From Paenibacillus sp. EZ-K15 (GTDB lineage: Bacteria > Bacillota > Bacilli > Paenibacillales > Paenibacillaceae): 64,000 nucleotides of DNA. The stretch is from NCBI RefSeq assembly GCF_002573715.1, contig NZ_PDHM01000024.1, forward strand, positions 113,676 to 177,675. The letters are read 5' to 3'. Positions 55,174-63,081 of the stretch are shown one piece after another. How positions within the stretch are numbered: position 1 is the first letter of the stretch; each line of letters begins with the position of its first letter. Under the pieces are notes generated by a model that saw nothing but the letters and a program-made list of their open reading frames with translations, did not search any database and had not been told where the DNA came from. Both the position numbers and the translations under genes were made by a program.

Positions 55174-55202
55174 ATTATAAGAAAAACTCAGAGTGGCGTC
55201 TA
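55174..55202 (-). promoter_or_regulatory. Sigma-A promoter of pdxK
   Basis: On the minus strand TAGACG (55202-55197), 17 nt, TATAAT (55179-55174). The -35 bases belong to the conserved start of repeat A. Confidence 0.6.
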
Positions 55203-55371
55203 TTCGCAGATGTCGAAATCTGAGAGATAACACGCCACTCCGCATGCGGATTGTTCTTCCGATCGCTGTTGCCCCCAGATTTCCTTTGAATCATCGATCA
55301 TAATCGTAGAAATCCGGTGGCAAAGGCGAACGCTTCGCTTCTACAGAACAATTCCGCCTTCTCCGTTGGAG
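55191..55371. repeat. Structured repeat, copy A
   Basis: Leader stem GAGTGGCGT (55191-55199) / ACGCCACTC (55232-55240) around a small CAGAT/ATCTG hairpin. Outer stem GGATTGTTCT (55248-55257) / AGAACAATTCC (55345-55355) with one unpaired T. It encloses TCCGATCGCTGTT, the stem CAGATTTC/GAAATCCG with an inner CGAT/ATCG, and GCGAA-CGC-TTCGC (55326-55338). Last hairpin CTCC-GTT-GGAG (to 55371). Copy B follows 212 bp later. The rest of 55138-55698 contains no gene. Confidence 0.7.
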
Positions 55372-55405
55372 TCTGTCTCATAACCCTTAAAGGACAAATT
55401 CACTT

Positions 55406-55615
55406 TAGTGTCTATTCGCAGATGTCGAAATCTGAGAGATAACACCCCACTTCGCATGCGGATTGTTCTTCCGATCGCTGTTGCCCACAGATTTCCTTTG
55501 AATCACGATATTACATCGTTGAAATCTGGTGGCAGCGTATGCTTCCGATGCTAGCTTTCCTCTGGAAAGCTTTCAGACGAACACTTAGAACAATTCCGCC
55601 TGCTTCGTTGGAGCA
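55406..55615. repeat. Structured repeat, copy B
   Basis: Direct repeat of copy A at a 212-bp period; the first 105 bases (55410 on) are almost identical. The outer stem GGATTGTTCT (55460-55469) / AGAACAATTCC (55587-55597) and CAGATTTC/GAAATCTG (55488-55495, 55521-55528) are kept. Copy B carries one extra perfect hairpin, AGCTTTCC-TCT-GGAAAGCT, in the variable arm. The final hairpin is GCTTC-GTT-GGAGC. Confidence 0.7.
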
Positions 55616-55698
55616 TTTCTTTTAAGCCATGAACAGAGCCTTATAGATTGTACCATCCCGTGCTCCATACGGAGCGTTAGCCCCTAAGGAGTCGCATC

Positions 55699-56445
55699 TT
55701 ATTGTTCCGTCAGGATCACCGGGCCATCCTTTGTGATGGCGAGCGTATGCTCATACTGCGCGGACCATTTGCCGTCCACCGTTCTCGCGGTCCATCCGTC
55801 TGAATCGATCTTGCATTGATATGTGCCAAGATTCAGCATCGGTTCAATGGTGATGACCATGCCCTCTTTAAGCCGTGTCCCGCGATTGGGCGGGCCGTAA
55901 TGCGGTACTTGCGGCTCCTCATGCATATTTTCGCCGATGGCGTGCCCCACGAAGTGGCGGACGACCGATAAATTTTGGGATTCCGCATAGGTTTGAATCG
56001 CATGGGAAATGTCTCCGATTCGATTGCCGATCACCGCTTGCTCAATGCCAAGATACAGGGATTTCTTCGTTACGTCCAGCAGATGCTGCGCTTCCTCGGA
56101 CACGTTTCCGACCGGATAGGACCAAGCGGAATCGGCGAGCCAGCCATCATACTTCACCACCATATCAATGGTAACGATATCCCCGTCCTTCAATGGCTCA
56201 TTGCTCGGAAAACCATGGCAAATCACGTCATTAACCGACGCGCAGGTGGCAAAAGGATATCCGTGATATCCCTTCTGCTCCGGTGTCGCGCCGCGCTCTG
56301 CCAGAAACCGCTCGACAAATTGATCAATCTCAAGTGTCGTCACGCCCGGTTTAATCATCTTGGCAATCTGCCGGTGGCATTCGGCGAGAATGTCCCCAGC
56401 CTTATTCATCTTGGCAATTTGTTCTTGTGTTTTGAGGATTATCAA
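55699..56445 (-). CDS. map: Methionine aminopeptidase, type I
   Basis: 248 residues. All five metal ligands can be read: Asp in VTIDMVV, Asp in LADSAWS, His in GHAIGENMHE, Glu in TIEPML and Glu in QYEHT; the substrate His lies in ICHGFPS. It removes N-terminal Met from new proteins. The sequence resembles the second, YflG-like enzyme of Bacilli, since it is not in the usual adk-map-infA cluster. ATG 56445 follows AGGAGTGAGCAGG. Confidence 0.93.
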   Translation of the reverse strand: MIILKTQEQIAKMNKAGDILAECHRQIAKMIKPGVTTLEIDQFVERFLAERGATPEQKGYHGYPFATCASVNDVICHGFPSNEPLKDGDIVTIDMVVKYDGWLADSAWSYPVGNVSEEAQHLLDVTKKSLYLGIEQAVIGNRIGDISHAIQTYAESQNLSVVRHFVGHAIGENMHEEPQVPHYGPPNRGTRLKEGMVITIEPMLNLGTYQCKIDSDGWTARTVDGKWSAQYEHTLAITKDGPVILTEQ

Positions 56446-57009
56446 TCCTGCTCACTCCTTCTCATATGGCTGTTATCTCCTATTCAAATCAAAAAGCCTT
56501 AGCTGACCGAAGATTCTTGAAGACAGGCACCTGCCTCTCCTCACTCCCCGGCCAATAAGGCTGATTCACAATCACAAGGTGTATCTGCTTTTTCTTCTTG
56601 TCTTGTGTCCAAAAAAAGAAAAGCGAAAAGCGCCCTACCTCATCTTATTCTACTCCGAAGCCAAGGGAACCTCAATCATTTCCGTTGGGAATGTCTTCCT
56701 TCTGTTTATACGCGGAATGTAAGGTTGCGCAGAAACGATAATTTTACACGCCAGATCACAATTCCTCTCTTTTTTCCTATGTTCATTATTCGCCGTCCAT
56801 GCCCCCGATATTCGTGAGGCCGGGTTCCGGCAGCGTCAGAGCAAGGGCAAGGGCAGCCGAAATCACCTCAACCGCAAACGCAATATCGCAAGCTCTACCA
56901 TACATACGTATCAAAAAGACCAAAGGATACAAAAAAAACTTTACCCCGACAATGGCGATAAAGTTTCAACTCGAAAATAGGTTACAGGAGTAAACATTTT
57001 ACATTCCCT
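56446..57009. other. Intergenic stretch, nothing recognised
   Basis: Upstream of map and downstream of the NTR-like gene. Short plus-strand frames (56605-56817, 56799-56993) have no good ribosome site or family match. No clear terminator, repeat or RNA. Confidence 0.5.
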
Positions 57010-57639
57010 TTATATTTCTCTTTTCTTCCTCCAAAAATAAAGCCATACCCCCGCAGCCAGCAGCACTACTGCAGCTCCCCACATGATGGGCTTCAGTAAG
57101 AATGGAGATTGACCTGCATTCTCGCCTTCACCTGGAGGCACGCCCTCGGCAAGCGTACCGGGTCCTGATCCCCGAGCAGATGCATCTTCTGGAGGGTATC
57201 CATCTCCAAGCTCGGTTAGCTCTTTGCCTGCGGTGGAGAGGAGCTTCGTACCATCACACATCCCTGTTCTCAGCTGACCCGATTCTACAGATGCGAACAC
57301 CAGGAATTCGCTCCCTACGGCAAATTGATCATAACCGCAGCTAGCTGATGACATAGCTGTTGTAAGCTCCGTCATTCCAGCTAATTCGCCCTTCCATACT
57401 TCCGTTACCTCTAACATAACATGAACCGGATCTGCGGATGACATCACCAACTTCGGCTTCGGGCCAACCAGCTTGGTCACTTTGCCTGCAAATATTGCTG
57501 CACTCCGTTCCAAGCTCTCCTCAACCGTTGGCGGTCCTGCACAAGAACAGGCAAATACGTTGGCTGGTTTGACCGTGTACAGACTCACGAGCAGCAGCAA
57601 GCAGCTAAGCAGGATCATAACCATGGATTTTCTCATCAA
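57010..57639 (-). CDS. Membrane-anchored TIMP/NTR-like domain protein
   Basis: 209 residues. Signal peptide ending at FA, directly followed by CSCAGPPTVEES, the N-terminal Cys-x-Cys seen in TIMP/netrin-like domains. Further Cys residues (SASCGYDQF, GMCDGT) fit two disulfides. An acidic Gly/Pro-rich linker then leads to a C-terminal membrane helix (PIMWGAAVVLLAAGVWLYFW) with a KKR tail. Lies outside the membrane. In animals such domains inhibit proteases; the bacterial role is unknown. Start MMRKS at 57639; the second ATG (57636) is possible. Confidence 0.78.
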   Translation of the reverse strand: MMRKSMVMILLSCLLLLVSLYTVKPANVFACSCAGPPTVEESLERSAAIFAGKVTKLVGPKPKLVMSSADPVHVMLEVTEVWKGELAGMTELTTAMSSASCGYDQFAVGSEFLVFASVESGQLRTGMCDGTKLLSTAGKELTELGDGYPPEDASARGSGPGTLAEGVPPGEGENAGQSPFLLKPIMWGAAVVLLAAGVWLYFWRKKREI

Positions 57640-57804
57640 TGAATCACCTCAAACCTTAGACGGCCCCCTCCCCCAAAATGTTCCAGCTGTCTCAATAAAT
57701 GCACCGATCTGGGATCCACCTCCACAAAACGTGGTGAGGCGGCACTAGACGGCGGTCGATTTAAAGGGGAGAGTTCATCCAGCAAGAGGCTTCATCGACA
57801 TTGG

Positions 57805-58371
57805 CTATTTACTGGCGATAATCAGATAATGACGCTCTGTAGGATACTCGATGCCTTCCACATGAAGCCCTGCTTGCTCCAACAAAGCCTTCATCACATG
57901 CGGATCAACCCGGTTCGGACGGGGAACCCGCTTCTCAGCCGGATCCTCTTGCCACTCCAGACACAAGCATCGTCCTCCTGGTCGCAGCACTCTTGCCATC
58001 TGGCGGATGGACTCTTCCAGCTGATCGGTGATATGAAGGATCAGGGAAGCGATGACTCGATCCACAGCTTCTTGCTGAAAAGGAAGCTTTTCCAACATGC
58101 CTTCCATCACCTTAATATTCGTGAGTCCCTGTTCCTGTGCACGCCCCCGCATCATGTCCAGCATGGCTGGCTCGGTATCCAGCGCGTAAACCGTGCCTGT
58201 CGTTAACTCGGCTGCCGGTATGGAAAAATAGCCGGTACCTGCCCCGACGTCAAGGACATCCACCCCGTCGCTCACTTGGAGCTTCTCTAGCAGCGAAGAT
58301 GCCGGTAACTCCTTCTTCCTTTCCGGACTTTCCAATCGGTCTATGAGTGACGGATCAAAACTCTCTTTCAT
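57805..58371 (-). CDS. SAM-dependent methyltransferase, class I
   Basis: 188 residues. Motif I VLDVGAGTGYFSIPA, an acidic DTEPAM loop, and the ubiE-like LRPGGRCLCLEW. Substrate unknown. ATG 58371 with GAGGAGGAG upstream; the frame extends to 58461, but without a ribosome site. A 20-bp tandem repeat array lies 126 bp upstream and could affect its expression. Confidence 0.88.
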   Translation of the reverse strand: MKESFDPSLIDRLESPERKKELPASSLLEKLQVSDGVDVLDVGAGTGYFSIPAAELTTGTVYALDTEPAMLDMMRGRAQEQGLTNIKVMEGMLEKLPFQQEAVDRVIASLILHITDQLEESIRQMARVLRPGGRCLCLEWQEDPAEKRVPRPNRVDPHVMKALLEQAGLHVEGIEYPTERHYLIIASK

Positions 58372-58496
58372 GGTATCGCTCTCCTCCTCGCATGATTGCA
58401 TTTTGCTTATACGTACTAATGTGAACCCAGTGAGGGAGAACTCCCCCCATCGGTCTACCATACCGTTGATAGGAAACGATGTAAACCGGTTCGTTG

Positions 58497-58576
58497 CCTT
58501 ATATCACTGTATCCATCCTTATATCACTTTACCGATCCTTATATCACTTTACCGATCCTTATATCATAGTACTGAT
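58497..58576. repeat. Four 20-bp tandem repeats
   Basis: Four head-to-tail units, CCTTATATCACTTTACCGAT (units 2 and 3 identical; units 1 and 4 differ in the second half). There are no spacers, so it is not CRISPR. The gap 58372-58705 holds nothing else. Confidence 0.9.
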
Positions 58577-58705
58577 AGGATTAATGCTGGTCCGGAACCA
58601 TTATATATAATAAATGGCCGCAACAGACACCCTGAATTATGATAATCAGGCTAAAAAGGGCATCCCCACGATCATAATGACCATGAAGTTGCCCCATTTG
58701 TACAA

Positions 58706-60109
58706 TTAGTCACGCTTATCCTCAATCAGCACCTGCTCTGCCAGAAAATCCACAAGATGAACAGCTTCTACGCCATTTTTTTGCATACCGGCACGCTCGA
58801 TCCCCCACTTCATCTGCAGCAGGCATCCCGGGTTCGAAGTCACGATGACCTTGGCTCCGGTAGCCTCCACATGTTCCATCTTGTGATCCAGAAGCGTGGT
58901 CGACATTTCCGTCTGGGTCAAATTATAAATGCCGGCGGAACCGCAGCATACCTCGGCCCCCTGAAGCTCGCACATCTGTACAGCCGGAAGCAGCTCCATC
59001 AGCTGGCGCGGCTCGCCTTGTACCCTCATCACATTGCGCAAGTGGCAAGAGTCCTGATAGGTGACGGTTATGGCCCCGTTCTGCGGGCTTTCCGCCTGAA
59101 TCGGCGTAAGCGGCCGACCGAGGCTGTGCAGCAGCTCGGAGATGTCCTTCACCTGATCTGCAAAACGAATCGCCGCTTGCTGAAGCCGCTCATCCGGTTC
59201 TGCATGCATCAGATGATCGTATTCCTTCAGCAGAGCGCCACAACCTCCTGCATTGCTTGCAATGTAATCCACGTCCGCTTCCCCGAAAGCCCATATGTTC
59301 TGACCGGCCAGCCGCTTGGCATCGCCCATCTCACCAGCATGCGCATGCAGCGCTCCGCAGCATACCTGCTCCTCCGGAATGACAATTTCGAACCCGGCCT
59401 GCCGCAGCAGCCGTACGGTGTTCACGTTCGTGGATGCAAACATGACATCCATAATGCAGCCACGGAACATCCCGACCCGGCCAACCTTAGCCCCAGCCGC
59501 AGGGATAACCATTAGCCTTGAACCGCTGTCTGTCGTCTCGCGGCGGTAGGGCAAGCCAGCCTTGCTCCACAGCTCTTCCAGGCCGTCGCCCATTACGGGA
59601 GGCAGTGCCTTCTCCAGCTGTTGGAGATGGTCGGGAAACAGCTTCATGGCTCCGGAACTGCGCGCAAACTTTTGAAGGCCGGATTTCTGGTAGAACGAAA
59701 GCGTCTTGCCGATCAGCTTCAGTCTTCCGCGATGCGGGAATATCCCTTGTAGGAACGTTTTTCGGACGACTCGTACCGGCATAGAATAAGGCTTCTCGGC
59801 CGCAATGGCTGCCCGGGTCTGCTCGATCAGCTGGCCATATTTCACATCGGAAGGACAAGCAGGCTCACAGGCTCTACAGCCCAGACATAGATCCATCTGG
59901 CTCCGAAAGCTCTCATCCGGCTCCATCAAACCATCCACAACCGCTTTCATAAGCGCGATCCGCCCGCGGGGGGAGGCAGCTTCGAGCCCTGTCTCGAGGA
60001 AGGTCGGACAGGCGGTCTGGCAAAACCCGCAGCGCATACAGTTCGTCAATTGATCCTCATCCAGCGTCAGCTTTAGCGATTGTGCAAGCTTCTCATGGGT
60101 TGAATTCAT
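58706..60109 (-). CDS. glcF: Glycolate oxidase iron-sulfur subunit
   Basis: 467 residues. Two ferredoxin-type clusters, CMRCGFCQTACP and CLGCRACEPACP, in the first 90 residues, then two CCG domains (CCGALHAHAGE and CCGSAGIYN) that bind cofactors in this family. Works with the FAD subunit GlcD to oxidise glycolate or D-lactate, passing electrons on. ATG 60109 has AGGAGG 9 nt upstream. It is 16 bp downstream of glcD. No GlcE gene is present, as in Bacillus ysfC-ysfD pairs. Confidence 0.93.
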   Translation of the reverse strand: MNSTHEKLAQSLKLTLDEDQLTNCMRCGFCQTACPTFLETGLEAASPRGRIALMKAVVDGLMEPDESFRSQMDLCLGCRACEPACPSDVKYGQLIEQTRAAIAAEKPYSMPVRVVRKTFLQGIFPHRGRLKLIGKTLSFYQKSGLQKFARSSGAMKLFPDHLQQLEKALPPVMGDGLEELWSKAGLPYRRETTDSGSRLMVIPAAGAKVGRVGMFRGCIMDVMFASTNVNTVRLLRQAGFEIVIPEEQVCCGALHAHAGEMGDAKRLAGQNIWAFGEADVDYIASNAGGCGALLKEYDHLMHAEPDERLQQAAIRFADQVKDISELLHSLGRPLTPIQAESPQNGAITVTYQDSCHLRNVMRVQGEPRQLMELLPAVQMCELQGAEVCCGSAGIYNLTQTEMSTTLLDHKMEHVEATGAKVIVTSNPGCLLQMKWGIERAGMQKNGVEAVHLVDFLAEQVLIEDKRD

Positions 60110-60125
60110 GCGCGTTCGCCTCCTC

Positions 60126-61595
60126 TCACGATGTTTCGATCTTCTGATCCTGATCCGAAACGGAGTCCCGCTCTGCCTGCTCCGTCCGCTCCTGGAAGAT
60201 AATCCGCTTCCGGGTTTCCGCAAACAACTTGCCGGGATTCATGATCTGGTGGGGATCAATCGCGTCCTTAATGGATTTCATCATCTTGATGCCGGCTTCG
60301 CCCACCTTCCATTCCAGGTAAGGAGCCTTCACGATACCGACGCCATGCTCACCGGTAATGGTGCCCCCCATGGCAATCGCCACCTCGAAGATTTCGGCGA
60401 ATGCCTGCTCCACGCGGTGAATCTCTTCCGGGTCACGGGCATCCGTCATCGCGGTCGGATGCAGATTGCCATCCCCGGCATGGCCGAATGTGCAAATCTG
60501 CACGTCGTATTTCTGGGCGATACGCTGAACTTCAAGCACCATGTCCGCAATTTTCGAACGCGGAACCGTCGCGTCCTCCAAGATCGTGGTCGGCCGCAAT
60601 CGGGATAGCGCGGCAAGCGCGCTCCGTCTCGCCTCCATTACCTTCGCCCCTTCTTCTGGTGTCTTGGCGATGTTGAGCTGAACCGCGCCAGAAGCGAGAC
60701 ATATCTCCTCCAGCTTCTTTAAATCCCGCTCCACATCATCGACATTGCCGTCCTGCTCGATCGCCAGCATCGCTTTGGCGTGAACCGGCAGTCCGATTTT
60801 GGCAAATTCCTCAACCACCTGGAGGGTCGGCTGATCCATGAATTCCAAGGTACACGGGAAAATATGATTCGCTATAATATTCGAAACCGTTCGGGCCGCC
60901 GCGTTAAGATCGTCGTAGACGGCAACCATCGCCTTCCTGTATGAAGGCTTAGGAATCAACTTAACTGTGGCCTCGGTCAGAATGGCTAGCGTACCGCCGG
61001 ATCCTACCAGCAGTCGAGTCAAATCATACCCTGCTGCGTCCTTCACCAGCTTGCCGCCCGTGCGCAGGATGCTGCCATCCGGCAATACGGCTTCCAGGCC
61101 AAGGACATAATCCTTGGTCGTTCCATACTTCAAGCCGCGCAGCCCGCCAGCTCCCAGAGCGATATTACCGCCCATTGTACAGATGATCATGCTGCTTGGA
61201 TCCGGAGGATAGAACAGCCCTGTCTGTTCAACCGCCAGATGAAACTGCTTTGTATTCAAACCGGTCTGGAAGGTCGCGGTCAGGTTATCCGCATCGATCT
61301 CCAGCAGCTTATTCATTCGGGTCATGACCACGATCAAACCGCCCTGAAGCGGAATGGTCCCTCCGCACAGATTGCTGCCAGCACCCCGCGTAATAACGGG
61401 TATGCGGTGTTTTGAGCAAATTTTAACGATGTCGGATACTTCCTGCGTGCTTCCAGGAAAGATAACCCCGTCCGGCATCGCTTGATATAGCGGCGTAGCA
61501 TCATAACTGTAAGAGACGAGACTTTCCGGATCGTCCTTGAACCACTTCCCGCCAACCACGGCGGCCAGCTGCTCGCGAATAACAGATTCCAGCAC
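60126..61595 (-). CDS. glcD: Glycolate oxidase FAD subunit
   Basis: 489 residues. FAD-binding PCMH domain (PVITRGAGSNLCGGTIP, then CTMGGNIALGAGGLRGLKYG) and C-terminal FAD-linked oxidase domain (GHAGDGNLHP, GEHGVGIVKAPYL). Its GTG start at 61595 lies behind GGGGAGGGGG. Operon with glcF. Confidence 0.93.
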   Translation of the reverse strand: MLESVIREQLAAVVGGKWFKDDPESLVSYSYDATPLYQAMPDGVIFPGSTQEVSDIVKICSKHRIPVITRGAGSNLCGGTIPLQGGLIVVMTRMNKLLEIDADNLTATFQTGLNTKQFHLAVEQTGLFYPPDPSSMIICTMGGNIALGAGGLRGLKYGTTKDYVLGLEAVLPDGSILRTGGKLVKDAAGYDLTRLLVGSGGTLAILTEATVKLIPKPSYRKAMVAVYDDLNAAARTVSNIIANHIFPCTLEFMDQPTLQVVEEFAKIGLPVHAKAMLAIEQDGNVDDVERDLKKLEEICLASGAVQLNIAKTPEEGAKVMEARRSALAALSRLRPTTILEDATVPRSKIADMVLEVQRIAQKYDVQICTFGHAGDGNLHPTAMTDARDPEEIHRVEQAFAEIFEVAIAMGGTITGEHGVGIVKAPYLEWKVGEAGIKMMKSIKDAIDPHQIMNPGKLFAETRKRIIFQERTEQAERDSVSDQDQKIETS

Positions 61596-61774
61596 GTTGT
61601 TTCCCCCTCCCCTATACGGGTTTGACTACAATAAAAAAATAATCACTTTACTTATCTAATCACTGTTTAACATTATCTATCCACCGTCGCTTGGCATTAC
61701 CGTCCCGCGGTCTTTAATGAACGGTTATGCTCGGGTTTATGCTCGGACTAAGCACAGGTTTATGCATGGTTTAT

Positions 61775-61865
61775 GCTTCCTCCGCTATGGCAGGGCAGCT
61801 TCCCCATAACAGTTGGACGATCGGCTCCCGTCGCCGCAGGCAAATTGTTAAGAACACCGAGCATG
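61775..61865 (-). pseudogene. Duplicated 3' end of anmK
   Basis: About 91 bp that repeat 61878-61968, the last part of anmK, at a 103-bp period with about 90% identity. On the minus strand it still reads MLGVLNNLPAATGADRP, then VMGKL, after which a 1-bp loss changes the frame. Very short TTATGCTCGG and GGTTTATGC repeats flank it (61720-61780). It has no start signal and is not thought to be expressed. Confidence 0.75.
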
Positions 61866-61887
61866 TTATGCTCGGTTGCTTCCTCCG

Positions 61888-63078
61888 CTATGGCAGGGCT
61901 AGCTTCCCCATAACAGTCGGGCGATTGGCTCCCGTAGCTGCGGGCAAATTGTTAGGAACACCGAGCATGAAGTCATTGCCTAAGAGTGCAAAAATGACGG
62001 CTTCTTTGGCATCGTCATCAAAGCCCAGCGCCTTGGAGGTCATCACTTTCTGTTCCGGCAGCAGCTCGCTTAACATGGAGAGCAGCGTCTTGTTGTGGGC
62101 TCCTCCGCCAGTCACGATCACTTCATCGATTTTGTAACGGGGAAACACATATCTCTCATAGCTATCCGCAATAGTATGGGCGGTAAACGCCGTAGCCGTT
62201 GCCATCACGTCCTCATCCGAAAGCTTCCTGAGCCTGGCTTGTTCCAGAAATGAAACCGCATAATTATGACCAAACCATTCTCTTCCCGTTGATTTGGGCG
62301 GCTCCGCGTGAAAATAAGGATGCTCCATCATCTCGCTTAACAAGGCCTGATCCGGGTTACCTCGGGCAGCCCATGTTCCGCTGTCGTCATACGAAAGCTG
62401 CCCTCCGGACAGCATATGGGCTACGGCATCCATGATCATATTGCCGGGTCCGGTATCAAAGGCCAGCACATCCGCAGGATCCGCCTCTGCGGGCAGCGCC
62501 GAGCAATTGCCGATCCCGCCGATGTTCTGCAGCAGCCTCCCCCGCTGCGGGTGCCGAAACAGGATCAAATCTCCGTAAGGAGCAAACGGGGCCCCTTGCC
62601 CCCCAACCGCCATATCTGCGGGACGGAAGTCTCCTACCGTAAGCTTGCCGGTCTGCTTGGCGATAACGGATATATCACCGATCTGTAGAGTCGAAGCGAC
62701 AGCATAGGGATCACCTTGTTCAGGTACAGGCTGATGCCAGATCGTCTGTCCATGTGAGCATACCAAATCCACCTCATCGATTCGCATGCCGGCATCGGCA
62801 ACCGCTTCCAGAACTGCCGCCCCGAACTGATACCCCAAGTATGCATTCATACTGCATACAGCAGCGCTATTGGAATTCTCTTCACTGCACAAATCGCGCA
62901 GCCGCTGACGGAGCTCCGGTTCGTATGGCTTGCTATAGTAATGCAACAGTTCAACCGATGCCTCGAGGCCGCTTCCGTGTATGCGGACGATGGCCGCATC
63001 GATGCCGTCAAGCGAAGTGCCCGACATCAGGCCGACCACAACGGTCGGCCCTCCATCCTTCCATGGTGAGAACATCAT
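61888..63078 (-). CDS. anmK: Anhydro-N-acetylmuramic acid kinase
   Basis: 396 residues. GLMSGTSLDGIDAA (ATP/substrate loop), CSHGQTIWH, TVGDFRPADMAVGGQGAPFAPYGD and VTGGGAHN are diagnostic. It converts anhydroMurNAc to MurNAc-6-phosphate in cell-wall recycling. It starts at ATG 63078, 3 bp after the NamZ-like gene; the ribosome site GGGGAGGTG overlaps that gene's end, so the two are coupled. Its last 91 bp are duplicated downstream. Confidence 0.95.
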   Translation of the reverse strand: MMFSPWKDGGPTVVVGLMSGTSLDGIDAAIVRIHGSGLEASVELLHYYSKPYEPELRQRLRDLCSEENSNSAAVCSMNAYLGYQFGAAVLEAVADAGMRIDEVDLVCSHGQTIWHQPVPEQGDPYAVASTLQIGDISVIAKQTGKLTVGDFRPADMAVGGQGAPFAPYGDLILFRHPQRGRLLQNIGGIGNCSALPAEADPADVLAFDTGPGNMIMDAVAHMLSGGQLSYDDSGTWAARGNPDQALLSEMMEHPYFHAEPPKSTGREWFGHNYAVSFLEQARLRKLSDEDVMATATAFTAHTIADSYERYVFPRYKIDEVIVTGGGAHNKTLLSMLSELLPEQKVMTSKALGFDDDAKEAVIFALLGNDFMLGVPNNLPAATGANRPTVMGKLALP

Positions 63079-63081
63079 ACT

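Noticed and set aside
56799..56993. Small plus-strand gene (64 codons)
   Set aside because: No ribosome site and no plausible family; Arg/Ala-rich composition reflects local base content.
58497..58576. Possible CRISPR array
   Set aside because: The 20-bp units are head-to-tail with no spacers and no cas genes are in the window.
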